Position numbers and translations under genes: made by a program. A stretch of 17,076 nt of DNA, taken from contig DKDF01000039.1 of assembly GCA_002451755.1 (NCBI GenBank), positions 24,084 through 41,159 on the forward strand, in the 5' to 3' direction. The notes below the pieces were generated by a model that was given only the letters and a program-made list of their open reading frames with translations, had not been told where the DNA came from and did no database searches. Positions 1 to 7,006 of this stretch are shown here, piece by piece (the first letter of the stretch is position 1; each line of letters begins with the position of its first letter). Source of the DNA: Ruminococcaceae bacterium UBA6855. GTDB taxonomy: Bacteria; Bacillota; Clostridia; Oscillospirales; Acutalibacteraceae.

Positions 1-82
1 ACGGGCAGATGCCGAGGAACTTTGCGAGAATGAAGTTCTCTGTAAGGATACCGGTAAGCAGTATTGAAAGCATTATTTTCAT
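1..82 (-). CDS. rnfA: RnfA, electron transport complex membrane subunit (N-terminal fragment, runs off the left edge)
   Basis: Only the first 27 codons are present. The peptide begins MKIMLSILLTGILTEN and contains LGICP, with Cys26 at the place where the NqrE/RnfA family has one of the two cysteines that bind the intramembrane [2Fe-2S] cluster shared with RnfE/NqrD. In the family this is a six-helix integral membrane subunit carrying electrons across the membrane. The ATG overlaps the rnfE stop as ATGA (82..79), and GGAGG lies 10 bases upstream, inside the end of rnfE. Position after rnfE matches the clostridial order C-D-G-E-A-B, so rnfB is expected just outside the window. Identity is secure from the motif and context despite the short length. 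Confidence 0.93.
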   Translation of the reverse strand, partial: MKIMLSILLTGILTENFILAKFLGICP

Positions 83-792
83 TTGCCTGCCGCCTCCTTT
101 CCGTCCTTTTTGTTTTCAACTTCGCCGCGAAGAGAGCAGGAAGCCGCCATCGGGCAAGCCTCGCAGCCCTTGAGCTCCGCCTTTGAAAGACCCTTCTTGT
201 CGGCAAGCTTGTTGGCGCACGCCATGAGTATGCCGAAGACGAAGAAGCCTCCGGGAGGCAGGATGAATATCAGCATGGGGCTGACGGAAGCCGGGATTAT
301 CTGAAGTCCGGCGATAGCGCCCGTGCCGAGCAGCTCTCTGACTGCGCCCATGAGGAGCAGCGCTGCGGTGAAGCCGACGCCCATGCCGAGACCGTCAACG
401 GCGGAGGCCGCAACGGAGTTCTTGCAGGCGAACGCCTCAGCTCTGCCGAGGATGATGCAGTTGACGACTATCAGCGGCAGGTAAACGCCGAGCTGAGCGT
501 CGATCTGCGGGACGAACGCCTTGACGAGCATCTGGACTATTGTAACGAACGAAGCGATTATAACTATATAAGCGGGGATTCTGACCTTCTGGGGAATCAC
601 CTTTTTGAGCGCCGAAATGGCGATGTTCGAGCACACAAGGACTATCGAAGCTGCGACGCCCATGCCCAGCGCACTCTCGACCGAGGTCGAAACCGCGAGC
701 GTCGGGCAGGTGCCGAGCACTAGACGGAGAACGGGGTTCTCAACGAGAATGCCCTTGGTAAACTCCTGAAAAAGGCTCTTTTTCTTTGCCAT
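79..792 (-). CDS. rnfE: RnfE, electron transport complex membrane subunit
   Basis: The 237-residue protein is an integral membrane subunit of the Rnf complex, which couples ferredoxin oxidation and NAD+ reduction to Na+ or H+ export. The LGTCP motif (Cys29) and NCIILGRAEA (Cys112) fall at exactly the positions of the Cys29/Cys112 cluster ligands known in the homologous NqrD. At least six hydrophobic segments are visible (about 40-58, 72-92, 102-117, 137-153, 171-192). After the last helix there is a soluble, lysine-rich tail holding three cysteines, C210-x2-C213-x5-C219. The start has a GGAG six bases upstream; the gene begins 3 bases after the rnfG stop and overlaps rnfA by ATGA. Family assignment is very secure; the role of the cysteine tail is not known to me. 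Confidence 0.96.
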   Translation of the reverse strand: MAKKKSLFQEFTKGILVENPVLRLVLGTCPTLAVSTSVESALGMGVAASIVLVCSNIAISALKKVIPQKVRIPAYIVIIASFVTIVQMLVKAFVPQIDAQLGVYLPLIVVNCIILGRAEAFACKNSVAASAVDGLGMGVGFTAALLLMGAVRELLGTGAIAGLQIIPASVSPMLIFILPPGGFFVFGILMACANKLADKKGLSKAELKGCEACPMAASCSLRGEVENKKDGKEAAGK

Positions 793-795
793 TTT

Positions 796-1359
796 TTACT
801 CCGCCCCCTTTAAATTGGAATCATAGTAGCTCAGCGCCTCGTTGACTGCCGCCGTGACGGCTTTCGAGGTTATCGTAGCGCCGGTGAGCGCCTGGATCTC
901 GTTGCCGGAGGCACTGTTTTTGTTGACTGCAATATCCTTGACCTTTCCTTTGAACTGGTCGAGGAAGCTGGCGTTCTGGGCTTTCATGCCGAGACCGGCG
1001 GTCTCGTTGAGCTCGAGCGGCGAAATGCCGGTGACCGCGCCGTTTTTGTCGATGCCGGTCATTATCTTCACATCTCCGCCGTAGCCCTTTGAAACAGTGA
1101 CAAAGACATAGCCGACTTCGTTGCCGCTTGCATCCTTGCCGACGGCGTAAGTTCCGCTGCCGCCTTTCATCTCCTGCGTTTCGCCGAACTGAGTCGCGGC
1201 GGGCAGGACCTTTTGCCTTGTTTCGACCTCGGTCTGCGCCGAGAGCTCTGCTATCTTCGGAGCCGTGACTTTATTCGTGACGGCGAGAAGAGTCGTGGCA
1301 ACGAGGCATATCAGAAAGAGCGCTACAGTCGGGATGGCAAATTCCTTGAAATTCTTCAT
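796..1359 (-). CDS. rnfG: RnfG, FMN-binding subunit of the Rnf complex
   Basis: The 187-residue protein has one N-terminal membrane helix (about 9-28) and an extracytoplasmic FMN-binding domain. The TGAT motif at 159-162, followed by ITS, is the signature in which the last threonine (Thr162) receives FMN through a phosphoester bond made by ApbE; apbE is the first gene of this same operon. GYGG (92-95) and ELNETAGLG (116-124) also match the FMN-binding domain family. In the complex RnfG passes electrons between flavins on the outer face of the membrane. Its start overlaps the rnfD stop by ATGA (1359..1356), which indicates translational coupling. Length and motifs are normal for the family. 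Confidence 0.95.
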   Translation of the reverse strand: MKNFKEFAIPTVALFLICLVATTLLAVTNKVTAPKIAELSAQTEVETRQKVLPAATQFGETQEMKGGSGTYAVGKDASGNEVGYVFVTVSKGYGGDVKIMTGIDKNGAVTGISPLELNETAGLGMKAQNASFLDQFKGKVKDIAVNKNSASGNEIQALTGATITSKAVTAAVNEALSYYDSNLKGAE

Positions 1360-2357
1360 GCCTTCTCAGCCCCTTTCTTCTTTTTTTCCTTGACCGTGCC
1401 GAAAGGCTTCGGGGTGGTCAGATGCTCTATATGGGGAACGAGTATGTTCATAAGGATTATTGAGAACGAGACGCCCTCGGGCAGCGAGCCGAAGAGTCTG
1501 ATGAACGAGGTCAGCAGACCGCAGCCGATGCCGAAGATTATTCTGCCCTTGAGATTGATGGGCGAGGTGGTGTAGTCGGTAGCCATGAAGAACGCGCCGA
1601 GCATGAGTCCGCCGCTGAGCAGCTGATAGGCGACAAAAGTGAAACTGCCCTTGCCGGCTATGAGCATTATAACAACTACAGTGCCGATGAACGACAGCGG
1701 AATTGCGGGAGAGATTATCTTTCTTATCATCAGATAAACTCCGCCGATTATCAGCGCCACCGCGCAGGTCTCGCCGAGGCTGCCGCCGCGGATGCCGATG
1801 AGCATATCAACAAGGCTCGGCAGTCCGTCTGAGAGCTCGCCGCCCTTTGTCATCATGGTGAGGGGCGTTGCGGTGGTAACCGCTTCGGCGCCCTTGTCGA
1901 GCCACGAGAGGGGCTTTATCCATGTTGTCATGGCGGTCGGGAACGAAACCATGAGAATGATTCTTCCGGTTATCGCAGGGTTGACGAAGTTCTGGCCGAT
2001 TCCGCCGAAGAGCTGTTTTACAACAACTATTGCGATAACGGAACCTATCGCCGCCTGCCACAGCGGAATGGACATGGGCAGGTTAAACGCGAGCAGAAGT
2101 CCGGTGACGACCGCGCTCAGATCGCCGAGCGTGTTGCTGCGCTTCATGATTTTGCGCGACAGATACTCGGAAAGCATGCATGTGCCTATCGTTACGAGGC
2201 AGACGAGCAGGACGCGCGGACCGAAGAGCCAGACGGACGCCGCAAGGGCGGGGATCAGCGCGATAATAACATTGAGCATTATTCCGCTGACCGTCTGAGC
2301 CGAGCGCACATGGGGAGATGCGCTGACTGTTAGTTTCTTTTCAGGCATTTCAGGCAT
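1356..2357 (-). CDS. rnfD: RnfD, membrane subunit with covalent FMN site
   Basis: The 333-residue protein is highly hydrophobic, with about ten predicted membrane segments, as in the NqrB/RnfD family. The segment VTTATPLT (160-167) is the equivalent of the family's [ST]GATPL flavinylation motif; Thr164 is the expected FMN attachment point, although the second position is T rather than the more usual S or G. NPAITGR (126-132) is another conserved stretch. It works with RnfG, RnfE and RnfA as the membrane ion-translocating core. An AGGAG ribosome site lies 10 bases before the ATG, inside rnfC, whose end overlaps rnfD by 8 bases. Identity is secure; whether the pump uses Na+ or H+ cannot be told from sequence. 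Confidence 0.95.
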   Translation of the reverse strand: MPEMPEKKLTVSASPHVRSAQTVSGIMLNVIIALIPALAASVWLFGPRVLLVCLVTIGTCMLSEYLSRKIMKRSNTLGDLSAVVTGLLLAFNLPMSIPLWQAAIGSVIAIVVVKQLFGGIGQNFVNPAITGRIILMVSFPTAMTTWIKPLSWLDKGAEAVTTATPLTMMTKGGELSDGLPSLVDMLIGIRGGSLGETCAVALIIGGVYLMIRKIISPAIPLSFIGTVVVIMLIAGKGSFTFVAYQLLSGGLMLGAFFMATDYTTSPINLKGRIIFGIGCGLLTSFIRLFGSLPEGVSFSIILMNILVPHIEHLTTPKPFGTVKEKKKKGAEKA

Positions 2358-3705
2358 TTTTGCTCTTCTCCTCTCTCAGCATCTGTTTTGCAAGGCGCAT
2401 ATACTGGACGAGCGGCTTTGCCGCAGGACATGAATAAGCGCATGAACCGCACTCCATGCAGACCATGGCACCGGATTTTTCAAGCCTGTCTATATCCTTC
2501 GCCTTTATATAGCGTTCAACAAGCGTGGGCATAAGGCTCAGCGGACATGCGGCCGCGCATCTGCCGCAGCGGATGCAGTCGCGCTCTTTCTTGACCTTTG
2601 ACGCATCGTCGGCAAAGGCGAGAATGGCGTTGTTCTGCTTGAGAACGGGAATGTCGGTGTTGACAACGGCAAGTCCCATCATCGGGCCGCCGGTTATTAT
2701 CTTGCCGGGTTCGGCTTTGAAGCCGCCGCAGAAGTCGATTATTTCGCCGACGTTCATGCCGATGGGCACGCGGACATTCTTCGGGTCGGCTATCGCGGAG
2801 CCGTCAACGGTCAGCGAGCGGCTGACAAGCGGCTTGCCGCTCTTGAGATATCTCGCTATAAATGCGACGGAGGCAACGTTCATAACAACGCAGCCGACAT
2901 CGGCGGGCAGTTTTCCGGGCGGAACCTTTCTGCCCGTGGCGGAGAGCACCATCATCTTCTCTGCGCCCTGGGGATACTTCGACTTGAGCGTCATGAGGCG
3001 TACCGCGTTATCCTCCGCAACGTCTCTGTCCGCTATAGCCTTGAGCACTTTGAAAGCTTCGGGCTTGTTGTCCTCCGCGGCGATAACGACGCGCTTGAAG
3101 CCGAGTATCTCTTTCAAAGTATAGATGCTCGAGAGGATATCCCATGAATTTTCAAGGCACTCTCGGTAGTCAACGGTTATGTAGGGTTCGCACTCCGCAG
3201 CGTTGACGATAAGCGTGTCAACATTCTTGTCGGGCGGGATACGCAGCTTGACGTGCGTGGGGAAGCCCGCTCCGCCGAGTCCGACAAGACCGGAATCCCT
3301 GACGGCGCGAAGGAAGCTCTCCTTGCCCGTCACCTTCGGCGGCTCAAGGCCGTCGAAAAGGCGCATCTCGCCGTCGGACTCTATCTCCACCGCCTGAGTG
3401 ATAACGCCGTTTGCAAGCGTCGCCTGCCTGACTGCGCTGACGGTACCGGATATCGATGCGTGGATCGGCGCGCTGAGGAATTTGTCGCTGTCGCCCACTA
3501 TCTGTCCGACCGAAACTTTGTCGCCCGCTTTTACAGTGGGTGTGCACGGTACACCGATATGCTGCTGCATGGGCAGGAGCACTTTTTCGGGGACTGGAAT
3601 TCTTACGACTTCACAGTCTGCGGTGTTCTTGTTGTAACTTACATGCACGCCGCCGCGTACCTGCTTGACAGCTTTGAGAACACCGTCGAGTTTAACCGAG
3701 CTCAT
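2350..3705 (-). CDS. rnfC: RnfC, NADH-dehydrogenase-like subunit with two [4Fe-4S] clusters
   Basis: The 451-residue peripheral subunit is the NAD(H)-reactive entry point of Rnf. Visible in order are a lipoyl/biotinyl-like N-terminal region (about 35-110, with VKAGDKVSVGQIVG), the glycine-rich GLGGAGFPTHVKL nucleotide/FMN loop (142-154), ECEPY (171-175), a SLBB-like part around 300-345, and two ferredoxin motifs: C377-x2-C380-x2-C383-x3-C387-P and C416-x2-C419-x2-C422-x3-C426-P. AAGGAG lies upstream of the ATG. The gene is 25 bases downstream of the Gx-family gene and overlaps rnfD. At 451 residues it lacks the long alanine-rich C-terminal extension seen in proteobacterial RnfC, which is normal for Firmicutes. 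Confidence 0.96.
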   Translation of the reverse strand: MSSVKLDGVLKAVKQVRGGVHVSYNKNTADCEVVRIPVPEKVLLPMQQHIGVPCTPTVKAGDKVSVGQIVGDSDKFLSAPIHASISGTVSAVRQATLANGVITQAVEIESDGEMRLFDGLEPPKVTGKESFLRAVRDSGLVGLGGAGFPTHVKLRIPPDKNVDTLIVNAAECEPYITVDYRECLENSWDILSSIYTLKEILGFKRVVIAAEDNKPEAFKVLKAIADRDVAEDNAVRLMTLKSKYPQGAEKMMVLSATGRKVPPGKLPADVGCVVMNVASVAFIARYLKSGKPLVSRSLTVDGSAIADPKNVRVPIGMNVGEIIDFCGGFKAEPGKIITGGPMMGLAVVNTDIPVLKQNNAILAFADDASKVKKERDCIRCGRCAAACPLSLMPTLVERYIKAKDIDRLEKSGAMVCMECGSCAYSCPAAKPLVQYMRLAKQMLREEKSKNA

Positions 3706-3730
3706 TTCTTCAACTCCTTATGATTAATTA

Positions 3731-4246
3731 TTACTTCTTTATTATAAACCGCGTCTGTTTTTCGAGCGCCGGCATAACTATGCGCAGCACCGTTCCAGTA
3801 ACAGCTCCGGTTATAAGCGAAAATATCAGCAGTGCCGGCGCATAGCCGAGCACAGCCTTTGTCCCCGTGAGCGCCGCCGCGGCGGCAAGCTGACCTGCGT
3901 TGTGGCATACGGCGGCGATTATCGACGCGCCGAGCAGACCGAAGGGATCGGACTTTATTTTTGTTGCCGCCCACATCGCGAGGGTGCTGAGCACTCCTCC
4001 CGCGAGGCTCATAAAAAACGCCGTCGCGCCGCGCGTCATCAGCGCAAAGAGCGCCTTGAACACGGTTATGCACATCGCCTGCGGCAGTCCGAGAGTAAGA
4101 ACAGTGAACATCGTCACTATATTTGAAAACCCCGGCTTCGCTCCCGGCGGCAGAAACGGCAGAGAGGGAATCAGATTTTCAAGAAAAGAAAGCGCGATCG
4201 CCTGGGCGCAAAGGATACCTAAAAGAGCGGTCTTTCTCGCTTTCAT
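3731..4246 (-). CDS. Gx transporter / heptaprenyl diphosphate synthase component I family membrane protein
   Basis: The 171-residue, very hydrophobic protein has four to five membrane helices and the family stretch PPGAKPGFSNIV near residues 32-45, with HNAGQL later. This matches the Hpre_diP_synt_I / Gx family, small membrane proteins resembling substrate-binding subunits of transporters. The name heptaprenyl diphosphate synthase component I is historical; no prenyl synthase catalytic motif (DDxxD) is present and no component II gene is nearby. I chose the ATG at 4246 because it makes an ATGA overlap with the upstream stop and lies 8 bases after GGGAGG; another ATG at 4252 is only 2 bases from that site, and the longer open frame upstream merely shadows the neighbour. 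The family is often found with NusG-II, apbE and rnf genes. Its substrate is unknown; supply of a cofactor for Rnf is only a guess. Confidence 0.88.
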   Translation of the reverse strand: MKARKTALLGILCAQAIALSFLENLIPSLPFLPPGAKPGFSNIVTMFTVLTLGLPQAMCITVFKALFALMTRGATAFFMSLAGGVLSTLAMWAATKIKSDPFGLLGASIIAAVCHNAGQLAAAAALTGTKAVLGYAPALLIFSLITGAVTGTVLRIVMPALEKQTRFIIKK

Positions 4247-4632
4247 TGGCATACCCTCCCGGTCAGGGCGTCGTGCCGCTTCTCCGAGCCCTCGAGCCTT
4301 ATCACGACCCCTGCGGGCAGACACGCAGCAGTGTCGCCCGGGCGGGTGAGTTTGCCCGATTTTACGCACAGTTTGTCGCGGCAGTCCGCGTCTTCAAACC
4401 AGACAGCGCCGTCCTTTATTTTTATCACGACCTTGGGGTCGGTGTCGGGTGTTATTGTCATATCAGCGCTCTTGTCGAGCGTTACGCGGCGATATACCTC
4501 GCCGCCCGCATAGATGACCGCCTCGGTTTTTCCGTTCGACGGCAAAAAACGCCATATCAAAAGAGCCGCGCCGACGCAGAGTATGACCGCTATCAATGCG
4601 ATATCGGCTTTTTTTATGAATCTGCGCTGCAT
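4243..4632 (-). CDS. NusG domain II-containing membrane-anchored protein
   Basis: The 129-residue protein has one N-terminal membrane helix (about 10-28) followed by a small extracytoplasmic beta domain of the NusG_II type. Typical family features are visible: GGEVYRRVTLDK, then C84-x4-C89 with VKSG, PGDTAACLPAGVVIRLEG (98-115) including C104. It has nothing to do with transcription elongation factor NusG apart from the fold name. It sits between apbE (12-base gap, GGGGGAG ribosome site) and the Gx-family gene (ATGA overlap). This trio upstream of rnfC suggests an accessory role in assembly or flavinylation of Rnf, which is inference from context. Family assignment is confident; function is not established. 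Confidence 0.88.
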   Translation of the reverse strand: MQRRFIKKADIALIAVILCVGAALLIWRFLPSNGKTEAVIYAGGEVYRRVTLDKSADMTITPDTDPKVVIKIKDGAVWFEDADCRDKLCVKSGKLTRPGDTAACLPAGVVIRLEGSEKRHDALTGRVCQ

Positions 4633-4644
4633 CTGTCTCCCCCG

Positions 4645-5709
4645 TTATAAAAGTTTGAATCCGTCCTTTTCAAGTTTGAAGCTGTCCGCGAGAGAGCCCG
4701 TGACCCTGACGCTCCTGTCATTGAACACGAACACCGCCTGCGCGCCATATTTTTCAAGCAGCGGCAGCGATTTTTCGTAGCCGAGCACGAAGCAAGCCGT
4801 CGAAAGCGCATCGGACATAAACCCGTCGCTGCAGACGACCGTCACGCTGACAAGTCCGCTCTCTGCGGGATAACCCGTTTTCGGGTCGAGTATATGGTGA
4901 TATCGCACGCCGTCGCGGTCAAAATACCGCTCATAGCTGCCGGAGGTAGAAACGCAGGTCGCGGGCAGAGTCAAAACCGCAAAGCTCTCGGTCGAGCTCT
5001 CCGAAAAGGGATTTCTTATCCCGACAGTGAATTTTTCGCCGTCGCCGTAGAGGAGTATGCTCCCGCCGACAGAGACGACCGCGCGCTTTATTTTTGAATT
5101 TTCGAGGACTCCGCGCACCTCGTCGCAAGCAATGCCCTTGCCAATCGAGCCGAGGTCGAGCACCGTGCCCGACGGTATTTTTATGCCGTTCCCGTTTATC
5201 TCTATGGCGGAGCCCGTGCCGTTGAGCGCCGAGTTTATTTCATCCTTGCCCGGCACTCTCTCGTTGCCCGTGCCGAATCCCCAGAGGTCGCTGAGCCTGC
5301 CGAGCAGAGGATCGAACGCGCCGCCGCTCGACTTTCTCAGCTCTTCACACTTCGAGAGTATATCCTCCATCTTCTTCTCTGGGTCGTTTATCTTCCCGTT
5401 CGCAGAAGACGAAAAGAGAGTTATCTTAACGCTCTGTCCCGCCGCGTCGTTTATTTCGCTGACGGCGGATGTTTCGATATGGCGCGAGAGAAGCTTGTTC
5501 TCGAGCTCCGATATGCAGTCAAAAACCGCCTCGCCGACCTTTTTCGCGTCTTTTCCCTCGATGTCCGCGCTGACGGCGGTATTCATCATCGCAGACGAGG
5601 ACGAGAACTCGCGGCTCTGCTTTATGCCGTCGTATGCCACGAGACCGATTAATATAGCAGCCGCCGCACACAAAAGCGCGGCAATCAGCTTTTTCGAGCT
5701 TTTTTTCAT
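4645..5709 (-). CDS. apbE: ApbE, FAD:protein FMN transferase
   Basis: The 354-residue enzyme transfers FMN from FAD to threonine in the [ST]GAT motifs of partner proteins, in a Mg2+-dependent reaction outside the cytoplasmic membrane. An N-terminal hydrophobic helix (about 8-26) anchors or exports it; Cys14 is not in a good lipobox, so a lipoprotein is unlikely. Family motifs are GGAFDPLLG (129-137), DLGSIGKG (185-192), VGGSILLYG (214-222), STSGSYERYF, HILDPKTGYP (272-281) and SDALSTACFVLG (299-310). It is the first gene of the operon and its obvious substrates, RnfG and RnfD, are encoded downstream. A GGAGGG site lies 6 bases upstream of the ATG. Compared with canonical members there is a short extra stretch around residues 103-116. 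Assignment is secure. Confidence 0.94.
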   Translation of the reverse strand: MKKSSKKLIAALLCAAAAILIGLVAYDGIKQSREFSSSSAMMNTAVSADIEGKDAKKVGEAVFDCISELENKLLSRHIETSAVSEINDAAGQSVKITLFSSSANGKINDPEKKMEDILSKCEELRKSSGGAFDPLLGRLSDLWGFGTGNERVPGKDEINSALNGTGSAIEINGNGIKIPSGTVLDLGSIGKGIACDEVRGVLENSKIKRAVVSVGGSILLYGDGEKFTVGIRNPFSESSTESFAVLTLPATCVSTSGSYERYFDRDGVRYHHILDPKTGYPAESGLVSVTVVCSDGFMSDALSTACFVLGYEKSLPLLEKYGAQAVFVFNDRSVRVTGSLADSFKLEKDGFKLL

Positions 5710-5755
5710 CGGTCTCCCTCCGCAGTCAAGACTTCCATATACCTATAACATATAT

Positions 5756-5784
5756 ATTTTACATTGTTTTTCTGCAAACTTCAA
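5756..5784 (-). promoter_or_regulatory. Putative sigma-A promoter of the apbE-rnf operon
   Basis: On the minus strand TTGAAG (5784..5779) and TAAAAT (5761..5756) are separated by exactly 17 bases, giving a predicted start near 5749 and a leader of about 40 bases before the apbE ATG. The -35 box matches consensus in 4 of 6 positions and the -10 box in 5 of 6. The region is AT-rich, so other -10-like boxes exist nearby (for example TTATAG), and the exact choice is tentative. Confidence 0.5.
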
Positions 5785-5882
5785 GAACTTAAAATTGTCA
5801 TTTCCGACGGCGAAAAAATATAGAAATATTTCTTTATCGATACAAAAATTGCTTTTTAAGCTCGATGTACAAAAAAATACAA

Positions 5883-5909
5883 AAATTTTATTAAAACTTA
5901 ATAAAATTT
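5883..5909. repeat. Perfect inverted repeat, 12-base arms with 3-base centre
   Basis: AAATTTTATTAA (5883..5894) and its exact reverse complement TTAATAAAATTT (5898..5909) flank AAC. The dyad is centred about 63 bases upstream of the predicted phoH transcription start and about 147 bases upstream of the predicted apbE start. It could be a regulator binding site, or part of an AT-rich UP element. All pairs are A-T, so it would be a poor RNA hairpin, and no T-run pattern of a terminator follows. Confidence 0.7.
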
Positions 5910-5922
5910 CGTCCTTTTTATG

Positions 5923-5951
5923 GTGACAGAACTAAGAAAATATGGTATAAT
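5923..5951 (+). promoter_or_regulatory. Sigma-A promoter of the phoH-ybeY-dgkA-era-yqzL-recO cluster
   Basis: GTGACA (5923..5928, 5 of 6 matches) and a perfect TATAAT (5946..5951) are 17 bases apart, and TGG directly before the -10 gives an extended -10. Upstream A-tracts resemble an UP element. The predicted start near 5958 leaves a leader of about 83 bases before the phoH ATG at 6041, which has a GGAG site at 6030..6033. Confidence 0.82.
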
Positions 5952-5966
5952 CTAACAAAATATTTC

Positions 5967-5978
5967 GATAATATTATC
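5967..5978. repeat. 12-base perfect palindrome in the phoH leader
   Basis: GATAATATTATC reads the same on both strands and lies about 9-20 bases downstream of the predicted phoH transcription start, where a bound repressor would block elongation or initiation. In such AT-rich DNA it may be chance. Confidence 0.5.
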
Positions 5979-6040
5979 AGTTATGACGAAAATTTATTTT
6001 TGCCGTAACGCTAATATAAAGCAAAATTCGGAGATAATCT

Positions 6041-7006
6041 ATGTTTGAACAGTCAATCAGCGTCGACAGAATGGAGCAGGCGGTAAGCCTGTTCGGCAGT
6101 TTCGACGAAAATATTAAAATGATAGAAAAAGAGTTCGATGTCGGCGTCGTCAGCCGCGGCTCGGAGATAAAGGTCACGGGCGAGGCGGAGAATGTCTCAA
6201 AGGGCGTGCGCGCGATAAACGGACTCCTGATGCTCATCAACCGCGGCGAGGCGCTCAGCGATCAGAATGTCCGCTATGTCATCTCGCTCGTCAACGATGG
6301 CAACGAGGATCAGCTCCCGCAGATGACTGCGGACTGCATCTGCATCACTTCAAAGGGCAGACCGGTCAAGCCGAAAACGCTCGGTCAGAAGAAATATATC
6401 GAAGCCATCCGCAAAAATACGGTCACTCTCGGCGTCGGACCCGCCGGCACCGGCAAAACTTATCTTGCGGTCGCCATGGCGGTGACGGCTTTTCGCGCAA
6501 AGGAAGTCAACCGTATAATTCTCACCCGCCCCGCCGTTGAAGCGGGCGAGAAGCTCGGATTCCTGCCCGGCGACCTTCAGCAGAAGGTCGACCCCTATCT
6601 GCGCCCGCTCTACGACGCGCTGTTCGATATGCTCGGCGCGGAGAGCTTCCAGAAGCAGCTCGAGCGCGGAAATATAGAAGTCGCGCCCCTCGCATATATG
6701 CGCGGACGCACGCTTGACGACAGCTTTATTATCCTCGACGAGGCGCAGAACACCTCGGTCGAGCAGATGAAGATGTTCCTGACCCGTCTCGGTTTCAACT
6801 CGAAGATGGTCGTCACGGGCGATATCACCCAGATTGACCTGCCCGACGGCAGGCGAAGCGGTCTCGTCGACGCGGTGAAGATTCTCAAAGATGTCGACGA
6901 TATTCAAATTGTCAGGTTCAACGAGCGTGATGTGGTCAGACACAAGCTCGTTCAGGATATAATCAAAGCCTACGAAAAACACGAGGATGTGAAAAAAAGA
7001 AAATGA
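6041..7006 (+). CDS. phoH: PhoH family P-loop ATPase (PhoH/YbeZ type)
   Basis: The 321-residue cytoplasmic protein has an N-terminal KH-like segment (about 10-65) and a PhoH ATPase/RNA-helicase-like domain (about 110-310). Walker A is GPAGTGKT (133-140), LTRPAVEAGEKLGFLPGD (161-178) is the family signature, and Walker B is FIILDEAQN (229-237); VVTGDITQIDLP (257-268) is the sensor region. In the family this protein works with YbeY in RNA metabolism and rRNA maturation, and here ybeY follows directly with an ATGA overlap. The ATG is preceded by GGAG with 7 bases spacing and by a good promoter, so it opens the operon. The order phoH-ybeY-dgkA-era-recO is the common Firmicutes arrangement, with yqfF and cdd missing from their usual slots. 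Confidence 0.96.
   Translation: MFEQSISVDRMEQAVSLFGSFDENIKMIEKEFDVGVVSRGSEIKVTGEAENVSKGVRAINGLLMLINRGEALSDQNVRYVISLVNDGNEDQLPQMTADCICITSKGRPVKPKTLGQKKYIEAIRKNTVTLGVGPAGTGKTYLAVAMAVTAFRAKEVNRIILTRPAVEAGEKLGFLPGDLQQKVDPYLRPLYDALFDMLGAESFQKQLERGNIEVAPLAYMRGRTLDDSFIILDEAQNTSVEQMKMFLTRLGFNSKMVVTGDITQIDLPDGRRSGLVDAVKILKDVDDIQIVRFNERDVVRHKLVQDIIKAYEKHEDVKKRK

Larger units (their letters stand above)
5710..6040. other. Divergent intergenic region between apbE and phoH
   Basis: This 331-base region has no credible gene. It is very AT-rich compared with the coding DNA on both sides. It holds a minus-strand promoter for the apbE-rnf operon, a plus-strand promoter for phoH, A-tracts that could act as UP elements, a 27-base inverted repeat between the promoters, and a 12-base palindrome just after the expected phoH transcription start. 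I see no recognisable riboswitch or rho-independent terminator in it. Confidence 0.8.

Noticed and set aside
4247..4369. Upstream extension of the Gx-family protein starting at 4369
   Set aside because: The extra residues are arginine- and proline-rich, unlike the family, and fully overlap the NusG-II gene; ATG 4246 has GGGAGG at 8 bases and the ATGA overlap.
5883..5909. Reading the dyad as a Rex (NADH-sensing repressor) operator controlling rnf
   Set aside because: The core TTATTAA-AAC-TTAATAA is only loosely like TTGTTAA-N4-TTAACAA: both the bases and the spacer length differ, so I do not name a regulator.
5057..5926. 289-codon plus-strand frame across apbE and the intergenic region
   Set aside because: It is antisense to apbE, serine/proline-rich in the way of a shadow frame, and its end runs through the AT-rich promoter region.
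5710..6040. Possible riboswitch in the leaders of apbE (for example FMN) or phoH
   Set aside because: The predicted leaders are about 40 and 83 bases, AT-rich, and show none of the conserved helices or GC-rich motifs of known riboswitches.
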